Source: Mucilaginibacter gracilis (GTDB lineage: Bacteria; Bacteroidota; Bacteroidia; Sphingobacteriales; Sphingobacteriaceae). Taken from it: a stretch of DNA of 64,000 nucleotides. A program made the position numbers and the translations under genes. Shown one piece after another: positions 1 through 8,964 of this stretch. Below the pieces are notes generated by a model. The model saw only the letters and a list, made by a program, of their open reading frames with translations. It did not search any database and was not told the DNA's origin. Each line of letters starts with the position of its first letter. Position 1 is the first letter of the stretch. Where the stretch lies: positions 1,736,001-1,800,000 of the forward strand of contig NZ_RBKU01000001.1 in NCBI RefSeq assembly GCF_003633615.1, written 5' to 3'.

Positions 1-240
1 CTTACTAAAACTGCTAAAGTGATAGGTGTTTTTAATGTGCTTGTTTAGCGACGCCGAATTAAACTGCGTTAGTACAAATATCCTGTCGATACCCGAGTGT
101 AAACAATTTGAGATGGGGATATCAACTAAACGATATTTTCCGGCAATGGGCACAGCCGGTTTTGAACGCGTGGCAGTGAGCGGAAAAAGGCGGCTCCCCT
201 GGCCACCTCCAAGTACAATGCAAATTACTTTCGATGTCAT
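1..240 (-). CDS. glgC: Glucose-1-phosphate adenylyltransferase, N-terminal part (cut by window edge)
   Basis: Makes ADP-glucose from glucose-1-phosphate and ATP, the committed step of bacterial glycogen synthesis. Only the first 80 residues lie in the window. They begin [20 protein letters not shown], the glycine-rich nucleotide-binding loop of sugar nucleotidyltransferases, followed by [20 protein letters not shown], the family signature around the substrate-binding lysine. The ATG (240-238) overlaps the glgA TGA (239-237) as ATGA, so the two genes are very likely translationally coupled with glgA first. No frame break is visible up to the edge, so this is a gene cut by the window rather than a pseudogene. 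Confidence 0.93.
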   Translation of the reverse strand, partial: MTSKVICIVLGGGQGSRLFPLTATRSKPAVPIAGKYRLVDIPISNCLHSGIDRIFVLTQFNSASLNKHIKNTYHFSSFSK

Positions 241-1664
241 ATATGTTTAGAGTTAAGGCTTTCGTATAAGCTGATGTATTCTTGCGCCGATTTGTCCCAC
301 GAAAAATCGAGGGTCATCATTCGTTTACGTAACAGTTGTAAGTGCTCAGTGTTTTTATAAAGTTGCAATCCTCGCCAAACTGCATGGCAAGCCTCGTCGG
401 CAAGTGCATTATTAAAGGTAATGCCGTAACCTTCTTCGGTGCCAAAATCAATAACGGTATCTTTTAGGCCGCCAGTGCTGCGCACAATAGGCACCGTGCC
501 GTAACGCAAGGCATATAATTGGTTAAGGCCGCAAGGCTCCACGCGCGATGGCATGAGCAAAAAATCGGCCCCGGCATATATTTGGTGGGCAAGGCCCTCA
601 TCATAACCTATAAACACGTTGCACCTACCCGCAAACTGATCTTTTAGATGGTTAAGATCCGTTTCAACTTCGGGCTCGCCCGAACCAAGAATTAAAAAGC
701 TAACCTCATCGGGATGCTCATCCAGCGTGCGCCTAATGATGCCAGGCAGCAAATCGGCCCCTTTTTCGCCAACCAGCCTGCCTATAAAGGTAAACAAAGG
801 TTTATCAACCGATAAGCCAAAGCGTTCGCACAGGGCTGTTTTGTTAGCCAATTTACCTGTGTCAACTTTTTTAATATTGTAATTAACAGGCAGCATAGGG
901 TCGGTGGCAGGGTCCCAAACCTGGGTATCAATGCCGTTAATAATGCCCAGGCCTTTTGCACGTTCCAGCCAAAATAAATATTCTAACCCGTTTGATTGTA
1001 TGGTTAATTCATGCAAATAACTTGGCGATACGGTTGTGTAGTTCCACACACATTTTACTGCCGATGCTAAGGGGTTAATGCCGCCCCGCCAATCAAGCAG
1101 GCCAATAAAACGTTCATCAACTTCGGGCAAATAGTGTAGTTTATCGTAACCAAAGGCACCGTGGTATTGGCCGTTATGTATGGTAAACACGGTGGGTATA
1201 GTATGTATTCGCCTATATAAGGCGGAGTGCTGCAACAGGAACGGTACCAACCCCGAATGATGATCGTGGCAGTGGATAATATCGGCAGTTTGCTGGCTCC
1301 AGTTCAGCCAATCTAAAAAAGCGATCTGGAAAAAAACAAACTGTTCTGTTTCGTCGGGGTAGCTATAAACATTTTCACGATCTAACAGGCCCGGCACTTT
1401 AATTAAAAACAACTCAAAGCCTAATTTATCGGTTTTTTCTTTTAGTACCTGCCACTCGTAACGCCTGTTGCCCAGGCGCGATGACGCCTCAAAAACAACA
1501 TCAAATTCGTTTTCGCGGGTAAATTTACGGTCGTAAAAAGGCAGCACCACCGAAGCCTGGTGACCTGCCTGATTAAGGTATTTTGGAAGCGCACCCACTA
1601 CATCGCCCAGGCCGCCAACTTTGGCAATCGGGTAACATTCGGCACTCAAATGGAAAATTTTCAT
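237..1664 (-). CDS. glgA: Glycogen synthase (ADP-glucose:glucan glucosyltransferase, GT5)
   Basis: Transfers glucose from ADP-glucose to the growing alpha-1,4-glucan in the cytoplasm. The 475-residue length is normal for bacterial GlgA. The N-terminus [20 protein letters not shown] holds the K-x-G-G-L ADP-glucose binding motif of GT5 enzymes. The C-terminal Rossmann domain has [20 protein letters not shown], containing the retaining-GT acidic residue, followed by STGGLKDTV. The gene overlaps the following glgC by four bases, so it is the first of a glycogen pair. Upstream lies a 290-base gap with no clear promoter box. Call is secure by motif content and neighbour. Confidence 0.95.
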   Translation of the reverse strand: MKIFHLSAECYPIAKVGGLGDVVGALPKYLNQAGHQASVVLPFYDRKFTRENEFDVVFEASSRLGNRRYEWQVLKEKTDKLGFELFLIKVPGLLDRENVYSYPDETEQFVFFQIAFLDWLNWSQQTADIIHCHDHHSGLVPFLLQHSALYRRIHTIPTVFTIHNGQYHGAFGYDKLHYLPEVDERFIGLLDWRGGINPLASAVKCVWNYTTVSPSYLHELTIQSNGLEYLFWLERAKGLGIINGIDTQVWDPATDPMLPVNYNIKKVDTGKLANKTALCERFGLSVDKPLFTFIGRLVGEKGADLLPGIIRRTLDEHPDEVSFLILGSGEPEVETDLNHLKDQFAGRCNVFIGYDEGLAHQIYAGADFLLMPSRVEPCGLNQLYALRYGTVPIVRSTGGLKDTVIDFGTEEGYGITFNNALADEACHAVWRGLQLYKNTEHLQLLRKRMMTLDFSWDKSAQEYISLYESLNSKHI

Positions 1665-1956
1665 TGGGAGAATTATTGGCTCAAATTAGGGAAACATAAG
1701 CTAACTTAAAAGCCAATAACAACTAAAAATAGTTTTTGTGATGATTTTTAAAGGTAATTTAAAAAATGCCTTTTAACAGTATAACCATTGATGATATGGC
1801 GGCATTTTGTTTAATAATTGATACTGGTTACGGCGGTTAAAATGTATCGATTTAATAGAATGGGCTGCGTTTTAACATCTTCTTAACAAATTGCTCATGC
1901 TAAAAACGGGCGTATATGGGTAGGGGGGCTTATTTACCGGCTTCTGGCGAACTAAA
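1665..1956. other. Intergenic gap between glgA and the Uma2-like gene
   Basis: About 290 AT-rich bases between two genes on the minus strand. It should carry the glgA promoter, but I found no exact TAnnTTTG box on that strand; the nearest match (TAATTTG) is one base short. No open frame, strong hairpin or repeat was recognised. Confidence 0.4.
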
Positions 1957-2484
1957 TTAAAATTCGATATTGCAGCCAAGCACTGCCGATTTGATTAATT
2001 TTTTTGCCTGGTAGCCATCGTTATACTGGCCGGTATGGTTTAGTACAAACAAGGCCACTTCTTTATTGGTAGGGTCAACTATAAAATATTCTTTAACGCC
2101 ACCCTTTTCGTAGAGTAACTTTTTCTTTTGCGTATCGTGTAAGCGGTTGTTGGGCGATAATATTTCAATAACCACATCGGGTGCGCCATACACACCATCT
2201 GGTTTAATATAATCCAAATGCTCGTTTAACAATACTAATATATCGGGCTGAACAACCGATAACATATTATCAAAATAAACGTCCATTGGCGCGGGTATAA
2301 CTTTACCTGCTTGTGTTTGCTTTAAGAAGTTATACAATTGGGCTGATAGGTCCATTAGCAACAACTGATGCTCAGAAGAAGGGGATGGCGACATACTTAA
2401 TTCGTTAAATATTACCTCGCACCTGGTGCCTTCGGGCAGCATTCTGTAAATGTCGATAGCTGTTGCTGGTATATCGGTTAACAT
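1957..2484 (-). CDS. Uma2 family (DUF820) PD-(D/E)XK nuclease-fold protein
   Basis: A 175-residue protein of the Uma2/DUF820 family, which has a restriction-endonuclease-like fold; its cellular role is poorly known. Visible family features are an N-terminal E-V-I-F-N-E segment, the acidic pair in VVQPDILVL and PDVVIEILSP, and downstream lysines in DTQKKKLLYEKGGVKEYFIV, which fit a PD-(D/E)XK active site. It lies alone downstream of polA, separated by a terminator-like palindrome, so it probably has its own promoter. These genes often occur as many scattered paralogues and may be mobile, but nothing here shows recent transfer. Confidence 0.85.
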   Translation of the reverse strand: MLTDIPATAIDIYRMLPEGTRCEVIFNELSMSPSPSSEHQLLLMDLSAQLYNFLKQTQAGKVIPAPMDVYFDNMLSVVQPDILVLLNEHLDYIKPDGVYGAPDVVIEILSPNNRLHDTQKKKLLYEKGGVKEYFIVDPTNKEVALFVLNHTGQYNDGYQAKKLIKSAVLGCNIEF

Positions 2485-2523
2485 AACAATCCTATTATCT
2501 TATGCTAATTTAACAATAAAAAT

Positions 2524-2549
2524 AATGCCGTAAAATATTTTACGGCATT
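2524..2549 (-). terminator. Perfect 13+13 palindrome downstream of polA
   Basis: A 26-base perfect inverted repeat, aatgccgtaaaat with its complement, begins 12 bases beyond the polA stop. On the minus strand it is followed by a T-rich run (ATTATTTTTATT), as expected of an intrinsic terminator for polA. Confidence 0.75.
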
Positions 2550-2560
2550 TATGTTGCCAA

Positions 2561-5371
2561 TTAATGCGCTTCAAGCCAGTTATTACCCATGCCTATTTCA
2601 ACAACAATGGGCACAACGGTTTTAATAGCATTGCGCATATTATCTAATATAATGGGCTTCACCATTTCTATCTCGCTTTTATGTACATCAAAAACCAACT
2701 CATCATGCACCTGCATGGTCATTCGGCTATCAAATTTATGGGCCTTAAATTCGCGGTGAATATTAATCATGGCAATTTTAATCATATCCGCTGCCGAGCC
2801 TTGTATAGGCGCGTTAATGGCATTTCGCTCGGCATAACCGCGCACCGTTTGGTTTGCCGAGTTAATATCCCGTAAATACCTGCGCCTGCCCATCAGGGTT
2901 TGTACATAGCCGTTTTGGCGGGCAAAGTGCATGGTGTCGTTCATGTAGTTTTTAATGCCCGGGTATTGCGCAAAATACTGTTCAATAATATCGGCAGCCT
3001 CTTTACGCGGAATGTTTAAATTTTGCGATAAGCCAAATGCCGATTGCCCGTAAATTATACCAAAGTTTACCGCTTTGGCATTGCGGCGCATGGTACCGTC
3101 AACCTCATCAAGTGTTTTACCGTAAACCTTTGCTGCCGTGGCTGTATGAATATCAACGCCTTGTACAAATGCTTCCATCATGTTGGCATCTTTACTAATC
3201 TCGGCTATAATGCGTAACTCTATCTGCGAATAATCTGCCGACATAATCACGTGGTCCTCATTACGCGGGATAAAGGCCTTGCGTACCTCGCGGCCACGTT
3301 CGGTACGGATAGGTATATTTTGCAGGTTGGGGTTGTTGGAGCTTAACCTGCCCGTTGCGGCCACAGCCTGGTTGTATGATGTATGCACTCGCCCGGTTTT
3401 AGGGTTAACCATTAACGGCAATGCATCAACATAGGTTGACTTGAGTTTTTGCATCTGCCGAAAATCCAGAATGTCTCTCACAATGTCGCTTTTATTAGCC
3501 AGGGCAAGTAACACATCTTCGCCGGTTTGGTATTGGCCGGTTTTGGTTTTTTTGGCTTTTTCGTCAAGCTTCAATTTTTCAAACAGCACCTCGCCCAATT
3601 GCTTTGGCGATGCAATATTAAAACGTACTCCCGCTTTTTCGTACACGGTTTTTTCCAGCTTACCTATTTCGGTTTCCAGTTCCTTCGAAAACTCTTTTAA
3701 CGTATCGTGGTCAATACGTACACCTTCAAATTCAATATCGGCTAAAACGTATACCAGTGGGTTTTCAATATCTGTTGCCAGCACCGTCCCGCCAACCTGC
3801 TCCAGTTTGGGCTCAAATATCTCTTTTAGTTGCAGGGTAATATCGGCGTCTTCGGCAGCGTAATCTTTTATTTTTTCTATTTCCACATCGCGCATGGTGC
3901 CCTGGTTTTTACCTTTGGCACCAATAAGCTCGGTAATAGATACCGGCGAATATCCCAAATAGTTTTCGGCCAAAACATCCATGCCGTGGCGGGTATCGGG
4001 GTCAATAATATAATGGGCGAGCATAGTATCAAAAAGTTCGCCCTGTATGGTAACGTTGTAATACTTGAGCACCAGCATATCAAACTTAATATTCTGGCCT
4101 ATTTTACCAATAGCCGGGTTTTCAAATAGCTCTTTAAACTCATCAACTATGGGCTGTATCTCGTCGCAGTTTTTTGGTACGGGTACATACCAGGCTTGGC
4201 CTTTTTTTATGGAGAAGGATAGGCCCACCAAATCGCACTGGTTAGCATCGGTACCGGTAGTTTCGGTATCAAAGCAAATGCTTTTTTGTGCGCTTAGTAG
4301 CTTAATTAATTCGGCGCGTTTTTCAAAGGTATCGGCCAGGTGGTATTGGTGTTCGGTATTGCTGATGTTTTGTAGCGGGCCCGCAGGTTCTTCGTAAATG
4401 TCGGTCACGTCAACCGTCATGGTGGTTGTACCTTCCTGCGATTGCGGACTGCTAAACAAATCGTGCTGAATAGATACATTCTTGATCTCGGTAATACTCG
4501 AACCATCACCAAACACACGGCGGCCCAGCGTCCTGAACTCTAATTCGGCAAAAAGCGGCTCCAATAATTCGCGGTTTGGGTCGCACATTTCTAAACCGGC
4601 TTCGTCAAGTTCAACCGGGGCGTTCAGGTTAATGGTTGCCAGTCTTTTAGAAAGTAAACCCTGTTCGGCAAAAGCTTCCACATTTTCGCGTTGTTTACCC
4701 TTTAACTCATGGCTGTGGGCAATGATATTCTCCATAGAGCCATAGGTTTTTATTAGCGATTTAGCCGTTTTTTCGCCAATGCCCGGTATGCCCGGTATGT
4801 TATCAACCGCATCTCCCCAAAGGCCCAAAATATCAATAACCTGCTCAACGCGCTCAATTTCCCATTTGGCTAAAACTTCTTTTACGCCCAATATTTCCAT
4901 GTCATTACCCATGCGGGCGGGCTTGTAAATAAAAATATTGTCGGATACCAGTTGGGCAAAATCTTTATCGGGCGTCATGCAGTAAACCTGGTAGCCTTTT
5001 TGTTCGGCTTTTTTGGCAAGCGTGCCAATAATATCATCGGCCTCAAAACCATCCGATGTAATAACCGGGATATTGAAACCTAAAACTACTTTAAAAATAT
5101 AAGGTAAAGCCTTTGATAAATCTTCGGGCATAGCCTCGCGGTGGCCTTTATAATCGGCAAACTCGGTATGGCGCTCTGTAGGTGCTTCGGTATCAAAAAC
5201 CACAGCCATGTGGCTTGGTTTTTCTTTGCGCAAAACCTCAAGCAAAGTATTGGTAAAGCCCATTACTGCCGAAGTATTTAACCCGCCCGATGTAAAGCGG
5301 GGTGTTTTACTTAACGCAAAATGCGCCCTGTAAATTAGGGCCATACCATCTAACAGAAATAATTTCTTCAT
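2561..5371 (-). CDS. polA: DNA polymerase I
   Basis: Replicative gap filling and repair polymerase with three domains. The 5'-3' exonuclease starts MKKLFLLDGMALIYRAHFAL. The 3'-5' proofreading domain keeps its acidic residues (FDTETTGTDA, IGQNIKFDML, YAAEDADI), so proofreading should be active. The palm and fingers carry SADYSQIELRIIAEIS, RRNAKAVNFGIIYGQSAFGL and QVHDELVFDV. I start at the ATG at 5371-5369 (936 residues): the frame extends 19 codons further, but those residues (MYVGCLISDIKQIKTNQRS) lie over a repeat and do not look like polymerase. A repeat copy abuts the start codon exactly (see repeats), so polA promoter or leader signals may lie in the repeat. Confidence 0.96.
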   Translation of the reverse strand: MKKLFLLDGMALIYRAHFALSKTPRFTSGGLNTSAVMGFTNTLLEVLRKEKPSHMAVVFDTEAPTERHTEFADYKGHREAMPEDLSKALPYIFKVVLGFNIPVITSDGFEADDIIGTLAKKAEQKGYQVYCMTPDKDFAQLVSDNIFIYKPARMGNDMEILGVKEVLAKWEIERVEQVIDILGLWGDAVDNIPGIPGIGEKTAKSLIKTYGSMENIIAHSHELKGKQRENVEAFAEQGLLSKRLATINLNAPVELDEAGLEMCDPNRELLEPLFAELEFRTLGRRVFGDGSSITEIKNVSIQHDLFSSPQSQEGTTTMTVDVTDIYEEPAGPLQNISNTEHQYHLADTFEKRAELIKLLSAQKSICFDTETTGTDANQCDLVGLSFSIKKGQAWYVPVPKNCDEIQPIVDEFKELFENPAIGKIGQNIKFDMLVLKYYNVTIQGELFDTMLAHYIIDPDTRHGMDVLAENYLGYSPVSITELIGAKGKNQGTMRDVEIEKIKDYAAEDADITLQLKEIFEPKLEQVGGTVLATDIENPLVYVLADIEFEGVRIDHDTLKEFSKELETEIGKLEKTVYEKAGVRFNIASPKQLGEVLFEKLKLDEKAKKTKTGQYQTGEDVLLALANKSDIVRDILDFRQMQKLKSTYVDALPLMVNPKTGRVHTSYNQAVAATGRLSSNNPNLQNIPIRTERGREVRKAFIPRNEDHVIMSADYSQIELRIIAEISKDANMMEAFVQGVDIHTATAAKVYGKTLDEVDGTMRRNAKAVNFGIIYGQSAFGLSQNLNIPRKEAADIIEQYFAQYPGIKNYMNDTMHFARQNGYVQTLMGRRRYLRDINSANQTVRGYAERNAINAPIQGSAADMIKIAMINIHREFKAHKFDSRMTMQVHDELVFDVHKSEIEMVKPIILDNMRNAIKTVVPIVVEIGMGNNWLEAH

Positions 5372-5411
5372 CGACCGTTGATTTGTTTTGATTTGTTTGA
5401 TGTCGCTGATT
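5371..5411 (-). repeat. Intergenic repeat copy 1, abutting the polA start codon
   Basis: A 41-base element starting tcgaccgttgattt on the plus strand and ending tcgctgatt. The same element recurs at 5471-5512, and in the opposite orientation at 5551-5587. Its first base is the A of the polA ATG on the complementary strand. Confidence 0.75.
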
Positions 5412-5470
5412 AGGCAACCGACATACATGTAAACATCAAAGTTAACAATTGAAACTTAGCGGAAAAAAAA

Positions 5471-5512
5471 TCGACCGTTGATTTGGTTTGATTTTTATGA
5501 TTTCGCTGATTT
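5471..5512 (-). repeat. Intergenic repeat copy 2 between polA and tag
   Basis: Shares the exact 14-base start tcgaccgttgattt with copy 1, and the core tcgctgatt; the middle differs at several positions. Together with copies 1 and 3 it fills most of the gap between polA and tag. Confidence 0.75.
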
Positions 5513-5550
5513 TCAAAAACACAAAAAACAATTATTGGGAGGCTATATAA

Positions 5551-5587
5551 AAATCTGCGAAATCATACAAGTCAGTTTAATCAGCGG
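5551..5587 (+). repeat. Intergenic repeat copy 3, inverted, forming the 3' end of tag
   Basis: Reads aaatctgcgaaatcatacaa then gtcagtttaatcagcgg, matching the complement of copies 1 and 2. It overlaps the tag stop codon, so the last tag codons (Thr-Ala-Asp-stop) are repeat sequence. Confidence 0.65.
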
Positions 5588-6155
5588 TTTTAAAACTACA
5601 ATCAAACGCATGGTCGTTCACCATACCTGTAGCCTGCATGTGTGCGTAGCAAATAGTGGTGCCAAAAAACTTAAAACCACGTTTTTTCATATCCTTTGCA
5701 ATGGCATCGCTAATTTCGGTACGTGCAGGGATAGTGTGACCCTGAGTGTTGCTGTTATTGATAGATTTGCCGTTTGGCATAAAGCTATACAGGTATTTGT
5801 TAAACGACCCAAATTCTTTTTGAATATCAATAAACAACTGCGCGTTACTGATGGTAGATGCTACCTTGAGTTTGTTGCGGATGATACCTGCATCCTGCAA
5901 AAGGCGGTCAATGTCGTTCTGGTCAAACTTGGCCACCTTTTCCACATCAAAATCAGCGAAAGCTTTGCGGTAACCATCGCGACGACGCAGAATGGTTATC
6001 CAACTTAAACCCGCCTGTGCCGATTCCAGAACTAAAAATTCGAAGAGCGTTTTATCGTCGTGAACTTCGCGGCCCCATTCTTTATCATGGTATTCCATAT
6101 AAAGCGGGTCGGTTCCGCACCATCTGCAGCGGGTTAGGTTTTGTAGTGAGTTCAT
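5577..6155 (-). CDS. tag: DNA-3-methyladenine glycosylase I
   Basis: Excises 3-methyladenine from alkylated DNA at the start of base excision repair. The 192-residue length fits. The N-terminus RCRWCGTDPLYMEYHDKEWG and the C-terminal NDHAFDCSF carry the Cys/His and His-x3-Cys ligands of the family's structural zinc. The central FEFLVLESAQAGLSWITIL segment is the conserved hydrophobic core holding the catalytic region. The last four residues fall in an intergenic repeat, so the extreme C-terminus may have been altered by repeat insertion, but the zinc residues are intact. A second alkylation-related gene lies at 6941-7282. Confidence 0.95.
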   Translation of the reverse strand: MNSLQNLTRCRWCGTDPLYMEYHDKEWGREVHDDKTLFEFLVLESAQAGLSWITILRRRDGYRKAFADFDVEKVAKFDQNDIDRLLQDAGIIRNKLKVASTISNAQLFIDIQKEFGSFNKYLYSFMPNGKSINNSNTQGHTIPARTEISDAIAKDMKKRGFKFFGTTICYAHMQATGMVNDHAFDCSFKTAD

Positions 6156-6223
6156 TTTGCTGATCGGCTTTTGAAGTGGTGAAGATAAAACTAATCAAAC
6201 AAAAAACTAAATAATTTAGTAAA

Positions 6224-6838
6224 TTATTCCAAATGCCTCGTGTCCGTCAGCAGTGAAAACTTATTTACTTTTTGCTTTTGCAAAATAGCAATCACTTGTT
6301 TTACAATAGGATATTCTACCGATTTATCAGCCTTTATAATAATTCGCAGGTCGCGGTTAGATAAAGCCCTGTCGGCTATTCTTGATTGCTTTATCCAATC
6401 AAATAATTCGGAATTAACAGAATCGCAAGGTATACCCGGCCTGTTTACCTTGCCTTCCCAATCCATATATTGATTATCGTATTCCTTTAAGCTGCAAATA
6501 GGAGCACCGATGATAGGCGAATTAATAAACTTTTTTACCTCGGCATTTGAAAATGGAATATGATACAGGTTGCTCATTTGCATCAGTGTATTTGCACGAA
6601 CCGCATTACCAACTATTTGATACATCACTTTGTTATCGGCAATATATATAATGCCCAGGTTTTGGTTAGGCACATCAACAATGCGCTTATGAGTAACGGG
6701 CATATTTATTTTCATCGGCTCCCATTGCTTAAATTGTGATGTTGCTACAAAGAAAACCAAAAGTAAAAATGCAACATCACACATGGCCGTCATATCAACC
6801 GCCATGTTTTTAAAACGTAAAGGCCGTAGTTTGTTCAT
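6224..6838 (-). CDS. ExbD/TolR-like biopolymer transport protein (orphan, long form)
   Basis: Predicted inner-membrane protein of the ExbD/TolR family, which couples the proton gradient to outer-membrane energisation. One transmembrane segment near residues 15-38 contains DMTAMCDVAFLLLVFFVATS, with the conserved membrane Asp. The periplasmic end, IIIKADKSVEYPIVKQVIAI, is the ExbD signature. At 204 residues it is longer than the usual 130-150, with an insert of about 60 residues between the membrane anchor and the C-terminal domain. No exbB/tolQ or tonB gene is next to it, so its partner must be elsewhere. Long orphan ExbD proteins occur in Bacteroidetes; the specific substrate is unknown. Confidence 0.88.
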   Translation of the reverse strand: MNKLRPLRFKNMAVDMTAMCDVAFLLLVFFVATSQFKQWEPMKINMPVTHKRIVDVPNQNLGIIYIADNKVMYQIVGNAVRANTLMQMSNLYHIPFSNAEVKKFINSPIIGAPICSLKEYDNQYMDWEGKVNRPGIPCDSVNSELFDWIKQSRIADRALSNRDLRIIIKADKSVEYPIVKQVIAILQKQKVNKFSLLTDTRHLE

Positions 6839-6940
6839 TGTTAGGTTTTTATATAAAGCTATAAAAAACTAACCAACAAAACAATAGTTAATTAAGCAGT
6901 AATTTCGCTCAACGGGTCCCTGTATTCAACAACGCAGCGA

Positions 6941-7282
6941 TTAATAACCGTCCATCAATTCAATAGCCGGATCCCATAGTAATTGCTTAAAGTTTTTCAC
7001 CTCGTCATTCTCTACTACTACGCCTTCGTTTTCGAGCATTTGCTGCATTAACGTTGGGGTAGCAAAGTGAAAGCGGCCCGTTAACATGCCGCGGCTATTT
7101 ACAACCCGGTGGGCCGGTACTGGCGGTTGCAAACTACCGGCATGCAACATAGCATAGCCCACCATACGGGCGGTGCCTGCGGTACCTAAAAATTTGGCTA
7201 TAGCTCCGTATGATGTTACGCGGCCATAGGGCACCAGCCGGGCAATGTGGTAAACCTTATCGTAAAATGATTCGCCGGCCAT
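6941..7282 (-). CDS. Alkyltransferase-like (ATL) DNA repair protein without the catalytic cysteine
   Basis: A 113-residue protein with the DNA-binding fold of O6-alkylguanine-DNA alkyltransferases. The segment GRVTSYGAIAKFLGTAGTAR includes the helix-turn-helix and the base-flipping arginine (Arg39). The active-site motif, normally PCHRV, reads VPAHRVV with Ala57 in place of the alkyl-accepting Cys. ATL proteins of this kind cannot accept the alkyl group; in characterised cases they bind O6-alkylguanine and hand the lesion to nucleotide excision repair. The stop is followed closely by other minus-strand genes, and trmB begins six bases before this frame's lower neighbour ends, so co-transcription with trmB (7288-7938) is likely. 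Confidence 0.9.
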   Translation of the reverse strand: MAGESFYDKVYHIARLVPYGRVTSYGAIAKFLGTAGTARMVGYAMLHAGSLQPPVPAHRVVNSRGMLTGRFHFATPTLMQQMLENEGVVVENDEVKNFKQLLWDPAIELMDGY

Positions 7283-7287
7283 AAGGG

Positions 7288-7938
7288 TTAATCAAACGAA
7301 AACTGAACGTAGTTGATGTTTTTATTGTCCTTTAAATATTTACGCTCGTAATAGGTTTTGATAGATAGTACTTCGTTGGCAAACTCCGAGTGGTAAAGGT
7401 CTTCGGTTTGTACGTGTTTGTTTAAACCCAATTCAGTTACCTTATCGACAGTATAAGCGTGCAGGCCATCATTATCGGTTTTTAAATTAACCTTGCCGCC
7501 GGGTTTTAAAACCACTTTATACATATCTAAAAAGCGGGGCGATGTAAGCCGTTTTTTTTCGCGGCTCAATTGCGGTTGCGGGTCGGGGAAGGTGATCCAT
7601 ATTTCATCAACCTCGCCGGGTGCAAAATAAGTAAGCAGGGTTTCTATCTGTATGCGTAAAAAGCCAACGTTGTTAATACCTTCTTCAAGTGCTGTTTTGG
7701 CGCCGCGCCAAATGCGGTTGCCCTTATAATCAATACCAATAAAGTTTTTATCCGGAAACAAGGTAGCAAGGTTTACCGTGTATTCGCCTTTGCCGCAGGC
7801 CAGTTCCAGCACAAGCGGATTATCGTTTTTAAAAAAGGTTTTGCTCCATTGGCCAAACATGGGTTTCCCCTCATCAAGCTGCAAAACATTAGCAAATGTT
7901 GCGATTTCCGAGAATCGCCTTAGTTTATCTTTTCCCAC
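7288..7938 (-). CDS. trmB: tRNA (guanine-N7)-methyltransferase
   Basis: Uses S-adenosylmethionine to methylate G46 of the tRNA variable loop. SAM-binding motif I is [15 protein letters not shown]. The family signature [20 protein letters not shown] matches the TrmB pattern FPDPW-K-(K/R)-H with Gln in place of Trp. The 216-residue length is normal. The gene sits upstream of the ATL gene, only five bases apart, suggesting one transcript. The start region faces the divergent GDP-fucose synthase promoter. Confidence 0.93.
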   Translation of the reverse strand: MGKDKLRRFSEIATFANVLQLDEGKPMFGQWSKTFFKNDNPLVLELACGKGEYTVNLATLFPDKNFIGIDYKGNRIWRGAKTALEEGINNVGFLRIQIETLLTYFAPGEVDEIWITFPDPQPQLSREKKRLTSPRFLDMYKVVLKPGGKVNLKTDNDGLHAYTVDKVTELGLNKHVQTEDLYHSEFANEVLSIKTYYERKYLKDNKNINYVQFSFD

Positions 7939-7998
7939 ACTAATTGTTTAACGAGTGCAAAAATAACTTTTATTTTTTCCAAATATTTGCAGTTTGCA

Positions 7999-8006
7999 TA
8001 TATTTG
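7999..8006 (+). promoter_or_regulatory. Bacteroidetes -7 box (TATATTTG) for the GDP-fucose synthase gene
   Basis: Exact match to TAnnTTTG, 16 bases before the proposed TTG start at 8023. No good -33 TTTG at the usual distance, so support is partial. If used, it rules out the upstream TTG at 7987 as start. Confidence 0.5.
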
Positions 8007-8022
8007 GAAAAAGGATAACATT

Positions 8023-8964
8023 TTGGAAAAAGAAGCTAAAATTTACATTGCAGGCCATCGGGGTATGGTTGGTTCGGCTATTCATCGTAAGCTTGTAAAA
8101 GAGGGGTTTACCAATTTTGTTACCCGTACATCCGCCACGCTTGACTTGCGCGACCAGAAACAAGTTGCCGATTTTTTTGCCGAGGAAAAACCCGATTATG
8201 TTTTTTTAGCAGCCGCTAAAGTAGGCGGTATAGTTGCCAACAACACCTACCGCGCCGAGTTTTTGTATGATAACCTGATGATACAGAACAACGTTATCCA
8301 CAACTCGTATATAACCGGCGTTAAAAAATTAATGTTTTTAGGTTCGAGCTGTATTTATCCTAAAATGGCACCGCAGCCTTTAAAAGAAGAGTATTTACTT
8401 ACCGGTTTATTAGAAGAAACTAACGAACCTTATGCCATTGCAAAAATTGCGGGTATTAAAATGTGCGATGCTTACCGCGCGCAATATGGCTGTAACTATA
8501 TATCGGCAATGCCTACCAATTTGTATGGTTATAACGATAATTATCACCCGCAAAACTCACATGTGCTGCCCGCTTTAATACGCCGTTTCCATGAGGCTAA
8601 GGCCGGCAATGTGCCGTCTGTTACCATATGGGGAACAGGATCGCCTAAGCGCGAGTTTTTGTTTGCAGACGATTTGGCCGCCGCTTGTTATTATTTAATG
8701 CAGAATTACGATGAACCGGGCCTGGTAAATATTGGTACCGGCGAAGATCTGTCTATTAAAGATTTGGCACTGCTAGTCAAAACAACAATTGGTTACGAGG
8801 GAGAGATACAATTTGACACTTCAAAACCCGATGGTACACCGCGCAAACTCATGGATGTATCAAAACTGCATAGCAAAGGCTGGAAACATACTATCGAACT
8901 GGAAGAAGGTATTAAATTGGCCTATCAGGATTTTTTGCAGAAACAGGAATTGGTTAATAATTAA
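8023..8964 (+). CDS. fcl: GDP-L-fucose synthase (NAD-dependent epimerase/reductase)
   Basis: Converts GDP-4-keto-6-deoxymannose to GDP-L-fucose for surface polysaccharide. A Rossmann dinucleotide loop ([14 protein letters not shown]) starts at about residue 7. The SDR catalytic set is present: GSSCIYPK with the serine, and YAIAKIAG with Tyr-x3-Lys. I choose TTG at 8023 (313 residues, [14 protein letters not shown]): it has a purine-rich AAAAAGGAT upstream, agrees with family N-termini, and lies after a promoter box, whereas the longer frame from TTG at 7987 would add 12 unlikely residues. No gmd gene for the preceding step is adjacent. The stop codon lies in one arm of a large inverted repeat. 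Confidence 0.93.
   Translation: MEKEAKIYIAGHRGMVGSAIHRKLVKEGFTNFVTRTSATLDLRDQKQVADFFAEEKPDYVFLAAAKVGGIVANNTYRAEFLYDNLMIQNNVIHNSYITGVKKLMFLGSSCIYPKMAPQPLKEEYLLTGLLEETNEPYAIAKIAGIKMCDAYRAQYGCNYISAMPTNLYGYNDNYHPQNSHVLPALIRRFHEAKAGNVPSVTIWGTGSPKREFLFADDLAAACYYLMQNYDEPGLVNIGTGEDLSIKDLALLVKTTIGYEGEIQFDTSKPDGTPRKLMDVSKLHSKGWKHTIELEEGIKLAYQDFLQKQELVNN

Noticed and set aside
26..250. Plus-strand open frame of 74 residues at the left edge
   Set aside because: It lies opposite the start of glgC, whose protein matches a known family; this frame has no recognisable features.
3441..4397. Several plus-strand open frames inside polA
   Set aside because: Polymerase motifs are on the minus strand; these frames are antisense shadows with Ser-rich composition.
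7987..8022. Longer TTG start for GDP-fucose synthase
   Set aside because: It adds 12 residues not seen in the family and would lie upstream of the likely promoter box TATATTTG.
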